Under the pieces are notes generated by a model. It searched no databases. It was not told where the DNA came from and was given only the letters and a program-made list of their open reading frames with translations. A DNA stretch of 64,000 nt from Escherichia coli DSM 30083 = JCM 1649 = ATCC 11775 (GTDB lineage Bacteria; Pseudomonadota; Gammaproteobacteria; Enterobacterales; Enterobacteriaceae): assembly GCF_003697165.2 (NCBI RefSeq), contig NZ_CP033092.2:2356001-2420000 (forward strand), in the 5' to 3' direction. A program made the translations under genes and the position numbers. Of this stretch, positions 16,750 through 26,637 are shown piece after piece (within the stretch, counting starts at the first letter, position 1; every line of letters starts with the position of its first letter).

Positions 16750-16770
16750 GTAAAAGAGTTTCCCTGAATT

Positions 16771-18273
16771 TTACGCTACGGCTGCTTTCGCCGCTTTGTC
16801 TGCAGCGTCATCCTGCGTCATGCGGTGCAGTTTCGGCGCGGTAAACAGCATCAGTACTGCAATAACGGCAGTAGCGACACCAATCTGCAAGAATACGCGA
16901 CCATAGACTTCCAGTGACATCAGCGGATCGGTAACGTTATCCGGCACAGCCATCATACCTGCAACATAACCACCAATCAGGTTTGCACCGGCAGTGGTCA
17001 GGAACCAGCTACCCATAATGAAGCCCATCAGACGCTGCGGAACGAGTTGTGCAACCATTGCCAGACCCAGGCCAGAGATCATCAGTTCCCCGATACTCTG
17101 CAGGCCATAGCTCGCGACCAGCCAGCTTACAGACACGATACCAGCGTCAGACGCGAATTTCGCACCCAGCGGCAGAATCAGGAACGCACCAGAACACATC
17201 ACCATGCCGATAGCAAACTTGGTTGGCATTGGCAGGGTATCGCCCATCTTGTTATAGATAGCGGCCAGAATCGGGCTACCAATGATGATCCAGAACGGGT
17301 TCAGTGCCTGATACTGCTCAGGTTCTACGGCCAGGCCCAGAATGGTGTGTTCAACGTTACGAATCGCAAAGAAGTTCAGTGACGTTGGCATCTGGCTATA
17401 AAGCACGAAGAAGATAATGGCTTCGAGCATCAGGATGAAGGCAACGATCATTTTACGACGCGCAGCACCTTTCATCGCGAAGGCTTCTTTACCGAAGATA
17501 ACCACGATACCGAAGGCAACAACGCCCAGCGCCATACGCGCAACTTCCTGATTGTGCAGCAGCCAGGTGGCGATAGCGATCAGTGCCACAACACCAATAA
17601 TGGTCAGCAGCAGGTTACGGTAGTTGATAGGCTCGAAGTCTGGTTTTGAACCGTACTGTTTAACCCAACGTTGGCAGAAGGCGAAGTTAACGATAGTGAT
17701 CAGCAGGCCTACAACGCTCAACGCAAACGCAACACTCCAGCCGTATTTCGCGGCCAGCCACGGCGTAGCAATCATAGAGAAGAAAGAGCCGATGTTGACG
17801 GACATGTAGTACATGGTGAATGCACCGTCCAGACGCGGGTCGTTTTTCTCATAGCATGTAGAAAGCAGAGAAGACGGGTTAGCTTTAAACAGGCCGTTAC
17901 CGACCGCAATAGCCGCCATACCCATATAAACGATACCGGCGTCGTGACCAGACCAGGCAACCAGAGCATAACCAATCGCCAGCACAATAGCGCCGAGCAT
18001 AATTACGCGTTTAGTACCCAGTACCTTGTCACCTAACCAGCCGCCGATAGCGACCAGACCATAAACCAGGGCACTAAAGGAAGAGAAAAGGGTGATTGAA
18101 TCCGCTTCAGACATACCCAGTTGTTTAACCAGGTAAACAGCCATAATTCCTTGTAGGCCGTAATAACCAAAACGTTCCCATAACTCAATCGAGAAGATGA
18201 GATAGAACGCCTTCGGTTGTTTAAAAGCGTTCAAACTGACGCTTTCAGTTGGTTTTTGGTTTGCAGTGGACAC
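16771..18273 (-). CDS. dtpA: Dipeptide/tripeptide permease A
   Basis: A proton-dependent oligopeptide transporter (POT family, formerly YdgR/TppB) of the inner membrane. The 500 residues form about 14 helices. The POT motif region [19 protein letters not shown] (about 31-49) carries the ExxERFxYY proton-coupling residues. The second PTR2 signature ([16 protein letters not shown]) lies about 151-168. In E. coli it is OmpR-dependent. A 610-bp gap lies upstream. Confidence 0.97.
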
Positions 18274-18883
18274 TTTTACCTCTTTTTTTACATCCCATAT
18301 TAACGGGGGTGCTTTCTCGCGTTATGTCTAAAAAACATACGCGCAATTGTTATAGTGGGAGGGGAAACGGCAGGTAATGTTCACTATCTTGCACTTTCAG
18401 ACAAGTCCTTTGTAATAATCTGTTACATATAACTGAGGCGGGGAATTCAACCATTCCGGGAAATGTTATCCAGCGTTAAATTTTTCAAAAAACGTAACGG
18501 CAGATTTTTTCACTACCCTGAGAGGGTGATGATGGCTTAATGGCGATATGTTCTACTATTTGGCGTTTTTCCTAGTGAGATAGTCCAGTTTCTGAAAAAT
18601 AGCCAGTGTAATGTTTTGTAGGTCAATATTTGTTGCGTGTGTAAATTTAAATGATTTTAACCTGATTCTTGCAATGTTTTTACATTGCCACAGCATCGTG
18701 ATCTTGATCACGAATGAATAGAAAATTTCGCTATTAAAAAAACAATTAACCTGCATTTTTGGTTATCTGCAAACGGATTACCTGATGATAACGCTAAGCA
18801 ATGGCATCATTGACGTTAAAAAGATGTTTTAAAAGAGGATAAAGAAAGGTTATGAATGGGGTAATCGGTGTTACCCCTGATCT
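18274..18883. other. 610-bp non-coding gap between nth and dtpA
   Basis: nth and dtpA both point left, so this gap is the dtpA upstream region. The proximal 150 bp should hold the dtpA promoter and OmpR sites, which I cannot place with confidence. Further out the DNA is AT-rich and contains a perfect CRP-type palindrome at 18697-18712. No ORF in it has a family match or ribosome site that I trust. The size leaves room for a small RNA, but none is recognised. Confidence 0.6.
18697..18712. promoter_or_regulatory. Strong CRP-type site in the dtpA-nth gap
   Basis: CGTGATCTTGATCACG is a perfect palindrome containing GTGA-N6-TCAC, the CRP core. It lies about 425 bp upstream of the dtpA start and about 170 bp from the nth stop, further than usual for dtpA activation. 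An extended match makes accidental occurrence unlikely. Confidence 0.68.
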
Positions 18884-19519
18884 TTAGATGTCAACTTTCT
18901 CTTTGTATTCACAAAGATCTTCAATAATACAAGAGCCACAGCGAGGCTTGCGGGCAATGCAGGTATAACGCCCGTGCAGAATCAACCAATGGTGGCAGTC
19001 GACTTTAAACTCTGCCGGAACCACTTTCAGTAGCTTTTCTTCTACCTGTTCGACGTTTTTCCCCGGCGCAAATTGAGTACGATTGCAAACGCGGAAAATG
19101 TGCGTGTCGACAGCAATAGTCGGCCAGCCGAATGCAGTGTTTAATACGACGTTGGCTGTTTTACGACCTACGCCAGGCAGGGCTTCAAGCGCAGCACGAT
19201 CTTCCGGAACCTCGCCATTATGTTGTTCCAGTAATATACGGCAGGTTTTGATGATATTTTCTGCTTTGCTGTTATAAAGGCCAATCGTTTTGATATAGGT
19301 TTTCACCCCTTCAACGCCCAGTTCAAGCATCGCTGCAGGCGTATTAGCCACCGGGTAGAGTTTCGCCGTCGCCTTATTAACACTGACATCGGTCGCCTGA
19401 GCGGAAAGCAGTACGGCAATCAGCAATTCAAAAGGCGAACTGAAATTAAGCTCGGTGGTGGGATGAGGATTGTTCTCACGCAGGCGAGTGAGGATCTCCA
19501 GGCGTTTTGCTTTGTTCAT
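18884..19519 (-). CDS. nth: Endonuclease III
   Basis: A bifunctional DNA glycosylase/AP lyase removing oxidised pyrimidines. The 211 residues have a helix-hairpin-helix about 108-130 (LEALPGVGRKTANVVL) with the catalytic Lys120, then the catalytic Asp138 (VDTHIFRVCNRT). The [4Fe-4S] cysteines are Cys187, Cys194, Cys197 and Cys203 (C-X6-C-X2-C-X5-C). It is the last gene of the rsx operon; its ATG overlaps the rsxE stop by one base. Confidence 0.98.
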   Translation of the reverse strand: MNKAKRLEILTRLRENNPHPTTELNFSSPFELLIAVLLSAQATDVSVNKATAKLYPVANTPAAMLELGVEGVKTYIKTIGLYNSKAENIIKTCRILLEQHNGEVPEDRAALEALPGVGRKTANVVLNTAFGWPTIAVDTHIFRVCNRTQFAPGKNVEQVEEKLLKVVPAEFKVDCHHWLILHGRYTCIARKPRCGSCIIEDLCEYKEKVDI

Positions 19520-20214
19520 CAGACATTCCCTGTTTCACCGTTTGGCAATGCACGTTCGGCAACTGCTTCAGTACGGCGCTTTTTCATTTTTTCATCAATC
19601 AGGTATTTTCCTGCCAGCATCAGTCCCAGGCCAATAAATGCACCTGGTGGCAGCATCGCCAGCAGGAAAGGGGAGTCGGTGCGGAAAATCTCCACGCGTA
19701 ATACTTTCGCCCAGCTACCTAACAGCGCATCTGCACCGTCAAACAACGTGCCATTGCCGATAATTTCGCGTAGTGAACCCAGCACGAACATGGCGCAGGT
19801 TGCGCCCATACCAATTGAAAAGCCGTCCAGTGCCGAAAGCGCCGGACCTTTTTTGGCGGCGAAGGCTTCAGCGCGGCCCACAACGATACAGTTAGTGACA
19901 ATCAGCGGAATAAAAATCCCTAATGATTGATACAGGCCAAAGGCGTAGGCGTTGATCAGCATCTGTACAGCGCTGACCACCGAGGCGATGATCATCACGT
20001 AAATGGGAATGCGGATCTCGGCGGGCGTCCAGTGACGCAGCGTCGAAATGGTCAGGTTGGTTAGCGTCAGTACCAGCGTAGTCGCAAGTCCTAAACCCAG
20101 AGCGTTAGTGGCAGTGGACGTGACCGCCAACAGCGGACAAAGGCCGAGCAACTGGACCAGCGCAGAGTTGTTTTTCCACAACCCCTGAACAATAACGTCT
20201 TTAATTTCGCTCAC
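19519..20214 (-). CDS. rsxE: Rsx/Rnf complex membrane subunit E
   Basis: A 231-residue inner-membrane subunit with about six helices, paralogous to RsxA. Start MSEIKDVIVQGLWKNNSALVQLLGLCPLLAV shows the conserved Gly-Leu-Cys-Pro motif that can ligand an intramembrane [2Fe-2S] cluster. The complex uses NADH-derived electrons to reduce SoxR and switch off the superoxide response. Separated from rsxG by 3 bp and coupled to nth. Confidence 0.96.
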   Translation of the reverse strand: MSEIKDVIVQGLWKNNSALVQLLGLCPLLAVTSTATNALGLGLATTLVLTLTNLTISTLRHWTPAEIRIPIYVMIIASVVSAVQMLINAYAFGLYQSLGIFIPLIVTNCIVVGRAEAFAAKKGPALSALDGFSIGMGATCAMFVLGSLREIIGNGTLFDGADALLGSWAKVLRVEIFRTDSPFLLAMLPPGAFIGLGLMLAGKYLIDEKMKKRRTEAVAERALPNGETGNV

Positions 20215-20217
20215 GTT

Positions 20218-20838
20218 TTATTCTCCACAGGCAGGAAGTTGAGAAAGTTGTGCCGGTAACGTCTGAGCGTACAATCCGGCGCGTTTTACCGCATTAACCA
20301 CCGCGCGGGGAGTAATCGTCGCGCCGGTGAACTGGTCGAAATCACCACCATCTTTCTTCACCGCCCAGTTCGCATCATCCGCACCACTGATTTTTTTACC
20401 CGCAAAATGGGTGATCCAGTCAGAAAGGCGCAGTTCGATTTTATCGCCAAGCCCTGGCGTTTCGTGGTGCTCAGTCACGCGCGTGCCAAGTACCGTGCCG
20501 TTAAAATCGGCTCCCACCAGCAGCTGAATCGCACCGGAATAGCCATCTGGCGCGGTTGCTTCCAGAACGGCAGCTACCGGTTTGTCATCCTGTTTGGCGA
20601 TGTAAACCCGATGCTCACCTTTACCTAACTCTGGCGCAGTTACCAGATAGCAACTCTGTGCCAGCGCATTGTTATAGCGTTCAGCTGGCAGCACCTGATC
20701 AAATAACGCCTTTTGTTGCAGACTGGCCTGTTCAGCAATTGTCGTTTTGGTCATCTGGTTGATGGCCGCAGTTAACCCTGTTGAACCCGCTGCAAAGAGC
20801 GCCAACGTAATGCCGTGTTTTCGGATAGTTTTCAGCAT
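20218..20838 (-). CDS. rsxG: Rsx/Rnf complex FMN subunit G
   Basis: A 206-residue periplasmically exposed subunit with one N-terminal membrane helix (about 9-27) and an FMN-binding domain. The covalent FMN attachment motif FTGATITPRAVV is visible, the second Thr being the acceptor. It is between rsxD and rsxE with 3-bp spacings. Confidence 0.96.
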   Translation of the reverse strand: MLKTIRKHGITLALFAAGSTGLTAAINQMTKTTIAEQASLQQKALFDQVLPAERYNNALAQSCYLVTAPELGKGEHRVYIAKQDDKPVAAVLEATAPDGYSGAIQLLVGADFNGTVLGTRVTEHHETPGLGDKIELRLSDWITHFAGKKISGADDANWAVKKDGGDFDQFTGATITPRAVVNAVKRAGLYAQTLPAQLSQLPACGE

Positions 20839-20841
20839 GGT

Positions 20842-21900
20842 TTACCCTTTGCGATGGCCGTAGACGCGCGGACGCGTGTAGTAATCGATCAGAGGAACCG
20901 TGATGTTCGCCAGCAGGACGGCAAAAGCAACGCCGTCAGGATAGCCGCCGAAACTGCGGATCATCCAGACTAATAAGCCCGCCAGCGCGCCGAAAATAAG
21001 ACGACCACGATTGGTCGTAGAAGCGGTAACCGGGTCAGTCAAAATAAAGAATGCGCCGAGCATGGTCGCACCAGACAGCAGATGAATTTGCGGTGCTGCC
21101 AGAGTATCTGGTGAGAACAACCAGCCCAACGTTGCGCATAACGCCAGCGTTACTAAGAAGCTGAGGGGAACATGCCAGCGAATCGCTTTCTGCCATAGCA
21201 ACCACACGCCGCCAGCCAGCCAGGCGAGATTTACCCATTGCCAACCAGCGCCCGCCAGAATACCGCTGTAGATCGGATATTGCATAATCTCTTCAACCGA
21301 ATGACCGGCACGGACAGAGGTTTTAAATGTATCCAGCGGTGTCGCCTGACTAATGCCATCAATACCTAAGCGTAGCGTGTTCATATCACCACCACTGGTG
21401 GTATGACCACTGAAAATAACCTGTATGGCGTCGATAAAACCAGGGATGTTGACCGCAATTTCATGTGGCGGTAACCAACTGGTCATCTGCACCGGGAAGG
21501 AGATCAGTAAGACCACATAACCAATCATTGCCGGATTAAACGGGTTTTGCCCCAGACCGCCATACAACTGTTTAGCGATGATCACCGCAAACACCGTACC
21601 CAGCACGACCATCCACCATGGCGCGAGAGGGGGAATACTTACCGCCAGCAATAAGCCTGTCAGCAATGCTGAGTTATCTTTCAACGTTGCAGCTACCGAC
21701 TGCTTGCGTAGTTTGAGGACGAGAGCTTCGGCCAGAAGAGCACTGACCGACGCCAACAGGATCTGAACGAGAGTACCCCAACCAAAAAACCACAGTTGCG
21801 CTGCGATTCCTGGCACGGCTGCGAGCAATACCAACAGCATAATGCGCGATGTCTGGCGCTGGTTATGGGTATAAGGGGAGCTAGCTATTCTGAATACCAT
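20842..21900 (-). CDS. rsxD: Rsx/Rnf complex membrane subunit D
   Basis: A 352-residue multi-helix membrane protein of the RnfD/NqrB family. The flavinylation-type motif DGISQATPLDTFK (SxAT, about 181-193) carries the Thr that binds FMN covalently. Its ATG is adjacent to the rsxC stop (21900/21901). It is part of the ion-translocating electron path of the complex. Confidence 0.96.
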   Translation of the reverse strand: MVFRIASSPYTHNQRQTSRIMLLVLLAAVPGIAAQLWFFGWGTLVQILLASVSALLAEALVLKLRKQSVAATLKDNSALLTGLLLAVSIPPLAPWWMVVLGTVFAVIIAKQLYGGLGQNPFNPAMIGYVVLLISFPVQMTSWLPPHEIAVNIPGFIDAIQVIFSGHTTSGGDMNTLRLGIDGISQATPLDTFKTSVRAGHSVEEIMQYPIYSGILAGAGWQWVNLAWLAGGVWLLWQKAIRWHVPLSFLVTLALCATLGWLFSPDTLAAPQIHLLSGATMLGAFFILTDPVTASTTNRGRLIFGALAGLLVWMIRSFGGYPDGVAFAVLLANITVPLIDYYTRPRVYGHRKG

Positions 21901-24027
21901 TTAGTCCTCGTTTACAACCTTTTGCTGGGCGGCTTTTTTGGCCTGAACGCGGGCAATAGCCGCAGCAACTGCCGCTTTGCGCGGATCAATCTGTTCTTCT
22001 GGCTCTGCATTAGCCTGTTGCTGTTCCAGCTTGCGTGCTTTGGCACGGGCAATAGCCGCTTCGACGGCAGCTTTGCGCGGATCAATCTGTTCTTCTGGCT
22101 CCGCATTAGCCTGTTGCTGTTCCAGCTTGCGTGCTTTGGCACGGGCAATAGCAGCTTCGACGGCGGCTTTGCGCGGATCAATCTGTTCTTCTGGCTCCGC
22201 ATTAGCCTGTTGCTGTTCCAGCTTGCGTGCTTTGGCACGGGCAATAGCAGCTTCGACGGCGGCTTTGCGCGGATCAATCTGTTCTTCTGGCTCCGCATTA
22301 GCCTGTTGCTGTTCCAGCTTACGTGCTTTGGCGCGGGCAATAGCCGCTTCAACTGCAGTTTTACGTGGATCAGCAACGGTTGCAGCGTCGTTAGTTTGCT
22401 GCAGTTCTGCCTGTTTCGCTCTGGCTTGCGCTTTACGGGCTTCCCGTGCTGCAATAATTGCACTGTTATCCGGGCGTTCGCCCGCTTTAATCACAATAGG
22501 CTGTGTAGCCTGGGCCTGTTTCTCTTTCACCCGCGCCAGAGCGGCAGCAATCGCATCTTTATCTTTGGCTGCAGGTTGAACGGCTGCGCTCTTATGTCGT
22601 TCAAGGCGAGCCGCTTTTTCGCGCTCCAGACGAGCCTGGCGCGCTTCGAAACGCGCTTTGGCTTCTGCGGCGCGCTTTTCTTCCTGACGAATAGCCGCAA
22701 TTTCAGCTTTTTCCTGACGGAAATATTGCACCAGGGGGATATTGCTCGGGCAAACCCACGCGCAAGCTCCACATTCAATGCAGTCGGCAATGTTATGCGT
22801 GGTGGCTTTATCGTGTTGCTGACCTTTGCTGAACCAGTACAGCTGTTGCGGCAAAAGATCCGCAGGGCAGGCGTCAGCACAGGCGCTACAACGGATGCAA
22901 CTTTGTTCTTCCTGTGGTTCGCCAAGTTCATTGGCAGAGGGAGCCAACAGACAGTTGGTAATCTTTACGACCGGGACATCCAGCCACGGCAAGGTAAAGC
23001 CCATTAGCGGGCCGCCCATAATCACCATTTGATCGGCAGAGGGGCAGAATCCGGCATCATTCAATAAATGACGCACTGGCGTACCCAGCCGTGCCCAGAC
23101 GTTGCCCGGGCGAGCGATTGCTTCGCCAGTCAGGGTCACGACACGCTCGGTAATCGGCTCGCCATCAATAACGGCACGTTTCACTGCATAAGCGGTGCCG
23201 ACGTTTTGCATTAATACGCCGATATCGGATGAACGCCCGCCATGTGGAACCTGCTTCCCGGTCAGAATGTAGGTTAATTGTTTAGCACCGCCAGAAGGAT
23301 ATTTGGTGGGAATCACCCGCAGAGAAATATCGTGAGAGTCTGCCAGCACCGCGCGCAGCATGGAAATCGCCTGCGGTTTGTTATCTTCAATACCGATAAG
23401 AATTTCGCGTGGCTGCAGAATATGCGCAAGGATGCGGATACCCTCTACGACCTGAGCCGCACAATCCTGCATCAAACGGTCATCGGCGGTAATGTACGGC
23501 TCGCACTCAGCAGCGTTGATAATCAACGTTTCAATCTTATCTCCGCCGCCCTGCAATTTAACGCCTGTCGGAAATCCCGCACCACCCAGCCCGGCAACAC
23601 CAAACTGATGAATGCGCTCGATTAACTCTTCGCGACTGCGAGAGCGATAATCGGCCCAGCCGTCGCGCGGGATCCAGCAGTCTTCGCCATCGGCATCAAT
23701 AATCACACTTAATTCAGCTAAAGCTGAAGGATGAGCCGTAGAGTGGGGCGCAATAGCCGTAACGGTACCCGAGGTGGGCGCGTGAACCGGCAGCATTTTG
23801 CCGCGACCACGGGTAAGCGGCTGGCCGCGCAATACTTTATCGCCGACGCTAACGCACAACTCACCTTCAGCGCCAATATGTTGTTTCAGTGGAATGACAA
23901 AACGCTGCGCCAGTGGTACCTGGCGCAGGGGCGTACCGTTGGACTGGGTTTTCATCTCCGGTGGATGGATGCCGCCGTTGAAATCCCAGATTTTATTTTT
24001 TCTGAATGCAGAGAATAACTTAAGCAT
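21901..24027 (-). CDS. rsxC: Rsx/Rnf complex NADH-side Fe-S subunit C
   Basis: A 708-residue peripheral subunit. The N-terminal NqrF/Complex I 51-kDa-like region (about 1-360) has the flavin/NADH glycine-rich [16 protein letters not shown]. Two ferredoxin CxxCxxCxxxCP clusters lie about 375-425 ([24 protein letters not shown]). A highly charged helical tail follows, in which a 32-residue unit ([20 protein letters not shown]...) is repeated four times plus a partial. I recall the K-12 protein as 740 residues, one unit more. It overlaps rsxB by 8 bp. Confidence 0.97.
21985..22368 (-). repeat. 96-bp tandem repeat array inside rsxC (4 copies)
   Basis: Four near-identical 96-bp units, registered by the recurrence of GGATCAAT with exact 96-base spacing (21985, 22081, 22177, 22273), are followed by a diverged half unit at about 22369. 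The unit is a multiple of three, so copy-number change preserves the rsxC frame, lengthening or shortening the charged C-terminal tail by 32 residues. Confidence 0.95.
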
Positions 24028-24598
24028 GGTGTTCCACGGGAATGATACGCACGGGAATGGTGTTCAGATCCCATTTCCAGGAGTCAGGAGTTTCTGCGAC
24101 CGGTTGCAACGAGATGCAGTGCGTCGGGCACGGATCAACACATAAATTGCAGCCCGTACAGAGATCACTCATTACCGTATGCATGGCGCGGGTAGCGCCA
24201 ACGATGGCGTCTACCGGACACGCCTGAATACATTTAGTGCAGCCAATACAGTTATTTTCATCAATCACCGCCACCATCCGCGCTGGCGTTAGCTCTTGCG
24301 CTTCGCCATCCAGCGGCTGCGGCTCGACATTAAGCAACTCGGCAATTTTTAGCATCACAGCTTCGCCACCTGGGGCGCAACGGTTGATTTTTTCACCGTT
24401 ACAGCTGATGGCTTCCGCGTAGGGGCGACAGCCGGGATAACCGCACTGACCACACTGGCTCTGCGGTAAGATTTCGTCAATTTTCTCAACGACCGGATCG
24501 TCTTCCACCGCAAAACGGCGGGAGGCATAACCCAGAATGGCGCCAAACGCCAGGCCCAGCAGGCTCACGGCGGCAACGGCAATCCAGATAGCATTCAT
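24020..24598 (-). CDS. rsxB: Rsx/Rnf complex polyferredoxin subunit B
   Basis: A 192-residue protein with an N-terminal membrane anchor (about 5-25), a DUF/four-cysteine Fe-S motif ([20 protein letters not shown], about 45-64) and two bacterial ferredoxin-type [4Fe-4S] motifs ([16 protein letters not shown] and [16 protein letters not shown], about 117-165). It passes electrons within the complex. The overlaps with rsxA (1 bp) and rsxC (8 bp) mark a tightly coupled operon. Confidence 0.97.
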
Positions 24599-25179
24599 TA
24601 CAACTTCACCAAACCACTAAAGCCCATAAAGGCCAGAGACATAAGACCTGCGGTAATTAACGCAATGGCATTACCGCGAAAAGGTGCCGGGACATCAGCC
24701 ACAGCAAGGCGTTCGCGGATGGCGGCGAAGAGCACCATCACCAGCGAGAAACCGACAGCGGCGGAAAAACCGTACAGTGCTGACTGCAAGAAATTGTGCC
24801 CGAGATTGATATTCAGCAACGCCACGCCGAGCACGGCACAGTTGGTAGTGATAAGCGGCAAAAAAATCCCCAGCAGACGGTAAAGTACCGGGCTGGTTTT
24901 GCGCACCACCATTTCGGTGAACTGCACAACCACAGCAATCACCAGAATAAACGCCATGGTGCGCAGGTATATCAGATTAAGTGGGATCAAAATCCACGTA
25001 TCGATAAGCCAGGCGCAAATAGACGCCAGCGTCATCACAAACGTTGTTGCCAGCCCCATGCCCATCGCGGTTTCCAGCTTTTTGGAAACCCCCATAAACG
25101 GACAGAGACCGAGAAACTTGACCAGTACAAAGTTATTGACCAGTACAGTTCCGACAAACAGTAACAGGTAGTCAGTCAT
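24598..25179 (-). CDS. rsxA: Rsx/Rnf complex membrane subunit A
   Basis: A 193-residue six-helix membrane protein paralogous to RsxE, first gene of rsxABCDGE-nth. The motif [20 protein letters not shown] (about 15-34) contains the conserved cysteine that binds the intramembrane cluster. ydgK lies 76 bp upstream on the same strand and may be co-transcribed. Confidence 0.97.
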
Positions 25180-25255
25180 TTTTCGGCCTGAAATAAAAAA
25201 GCCGCCTATTATCCGTTAATCCAGAGCAGGCGACAACAGGTTAACTGTAAGGTTA

Positions 25256-25696
25256 TTACGGATTCACAAACGTCGCTTTCACCCGCGACGAGCGTTTGAA
25301 ATAGGGGACGATCAATGCGGTTGCCAACAAAGTAAACAGCAACTGGCGAACGGCTATGCCATCTTCTACGGGTGAAAAAGCGAACGCTTTTACTGCCAGC
25401 AATACGGAAATAAGCAGCCAGATAATATAGTGTTTAGGAACACAACGCCGACGTTTAAAGAAAGCGATGGTCAACCACAGTGTGTAATACCACATGGCGA
25501 TAGCGGTAATAAAAGAAACGCCCCATAAGATTTGTGTCGTCAGTGCTTGTCCGCCGAGCGTTTGAAATGTTTGCGGAGAAGATAACGCAGCGGTATACAG
25601 CAACAACGCCAGCGTCGTACTCAACAGAGCGACTAAAAGCCAGGCCAACGGGCCAAGCAACCAGCCTCCAATACGTTGTGGCGTTGTGGTGGTCAT
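25256..25696 (-). CDS. ydgK: YdgK, inner-membrane protein of unknown function
   Basis: A 146-residue protein with about four hydrophobic segments (about 13-35, 50-75, 90-107, 115-130) and a basic loop KRRRCVPKHY. I start it at the ATG at 25696 (MTTTTPQRIGGWLLG) because AGGTTCTCC... gives poor support to the in-frame start eight codons upstream and E. coli annotation uses this one. It lies between cnu and rsxA in the same direction. Its function is unknown; the context hints at a tie to the Rsx complex. Confidence 0.88.
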   Translation of the reverse strand: MTTTTPQRIGGWLLGPLAWLLVALLSTTLALLLYTAALSSPQTFQTLGGQALTTQILWGVSFITAIAMWYYTLWLTIAFFKRRRCVPKHYIIWLLISVLLAVKAFAFSPVEDGIAVRQLLFTLLATALIVPYFKRSSRVKATFVNP

Positions 25697-25781
25697 AGGT
25701 TCTCCAGAATAGCGACGCAAACAGACAAATCTAATTTTAGGGGCGTTATTATAAGGCTTTTATAACCGATCGCTACTTTCT

Positions 25782-25997
25782 TTACTGGACATAGTGCCAG
25801 ACGGACTTCGGTACCTGGCCGAGGTCAAACAAACGCCCGCCAGAAACCAGCTCTGCGCGACGGTGATCGGCAGCACGATACATATTGATCAGTTCCTGAT
25901 CGTCCGTCAGGGTGTAATTAAGATGATCGTAGAGTTTTTCCAGACTTTCGAGTGAACTGATTTTGCGAAATTTTAATAAGTAGTCCTGAACAGTCAT
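25782..25997 (-). CDS. cnu: OriC-binding nucleoid protein Cnu (Hha paralogue)
   Basis: A 71-residue Hha/YmoA-family protein (formerly YdgT) that lacks its own DNA-binding domain and forms complexes with H-NS and StpA to tune silencing; it was isolated as an oriC-binding factor. The Hha signature [20 protein letters not shown] and [19 protein letters not shown] are complete. It is downstream of blr by 272 bp and upstream of ydgK. Confidence 0.96.
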
Positions 25998-26269
25998 AAA
26001 AGGTCCATAAAATAATCAATACCAAAGGGGTAGGTATTATTAGTGATGATAAAATTTCACCAAAAGTGAACGCTTGTGTTATTACAATAATAAGAATGTG
26101 CTGATGGCAAATATTCAGGGATGAAAAACTGCTCTGGAAAGAGTAACGCGCTTTACTATCCCTGACAATCATCAACAACATCGAACAAGATAATAAATTC
26201 CTGGTTTAATATCCGACAAGTGAAAACATGCACCCGGACGGGCAGCATGTCGCTCAACAAGTGCAGAGC

Positions 26270-26395
26270 TTACTTGTGTTGTACTGTAGTACTCTGTTCA
26301 GGTGGCTGATAGTTGTCAATGTGACTCGCCACGCCAAGAAGAATGACTGAAACGACAAGAACGATCCAACCTGTTAATTCAATAAGACGATTCAT
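26270..26395 (-). CDS. blr: Blr, small divisome membrane protein
   Basis: A 41-residue single-span inner-membrane protein starting MNRLIELTGWIVLVVSVILL, with one helix about 7-25 and a short polar tail (SHIDNYQPPEQ). In E. coli it associates with the division septum and its loss raises beta-lactam sensitivity. The ATG at 26395 gives the family length; an upstream in-frame extension has no ribosome site. Divergent from ydgJ. Confidence 0.92.
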   Translation of the reverse strand: MNRLIELTGWIVLVVSVILLGVASHIDNYQPPEQSTTVQHK

Positions 26396-26637
26396 TACAG
26401 CCCACATCTCTGTTGATTGATCCATTAACTTCAGGGGGTAAATGTTACTTAGCAATAATAGCTCCAGCAAGATTTTTACTGAGGTTTTTGCAATATTTAG
26501 CTTTTGTCGTTGGAAAAATCGCTATTTTTTTGACTTAAGTTAAACAACATCCCTTATTGCTGGCAGGTTATTAAACTGTTGAGCGAGGGTAAAGGATAGT
26601 GTCAAATAGCCATCATACTTCAATGAGAGGCAATGAC

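Noticed and set aside
18556..18756. A 66-codon minus-strand open frame in the dtpA-nth gap
   Set aside because: AT-rich, no ribosome site, unbiased composition, and it runs through the CRP palindrome. I see no sign of coding.
21796..23007. A 403-codon open frame on the plus strand antisense to rsxC/rsxD with repeated Phe/Leu-rich segments
   Set aside because: Its repeats are the antisense image of the 96-bp rsxC array, which is free of stops in several frames. The rsxC frame has clear Fe-S motifs; this one has no ribosome site or recognisable domain.
25918..26181. An 87-codon minus-strand open frame overlapping the start of cnu
   Set aside because: It overlaps the well-supported Hha-family cnu in another frame and covers its promoter; no domain or ribosome site.
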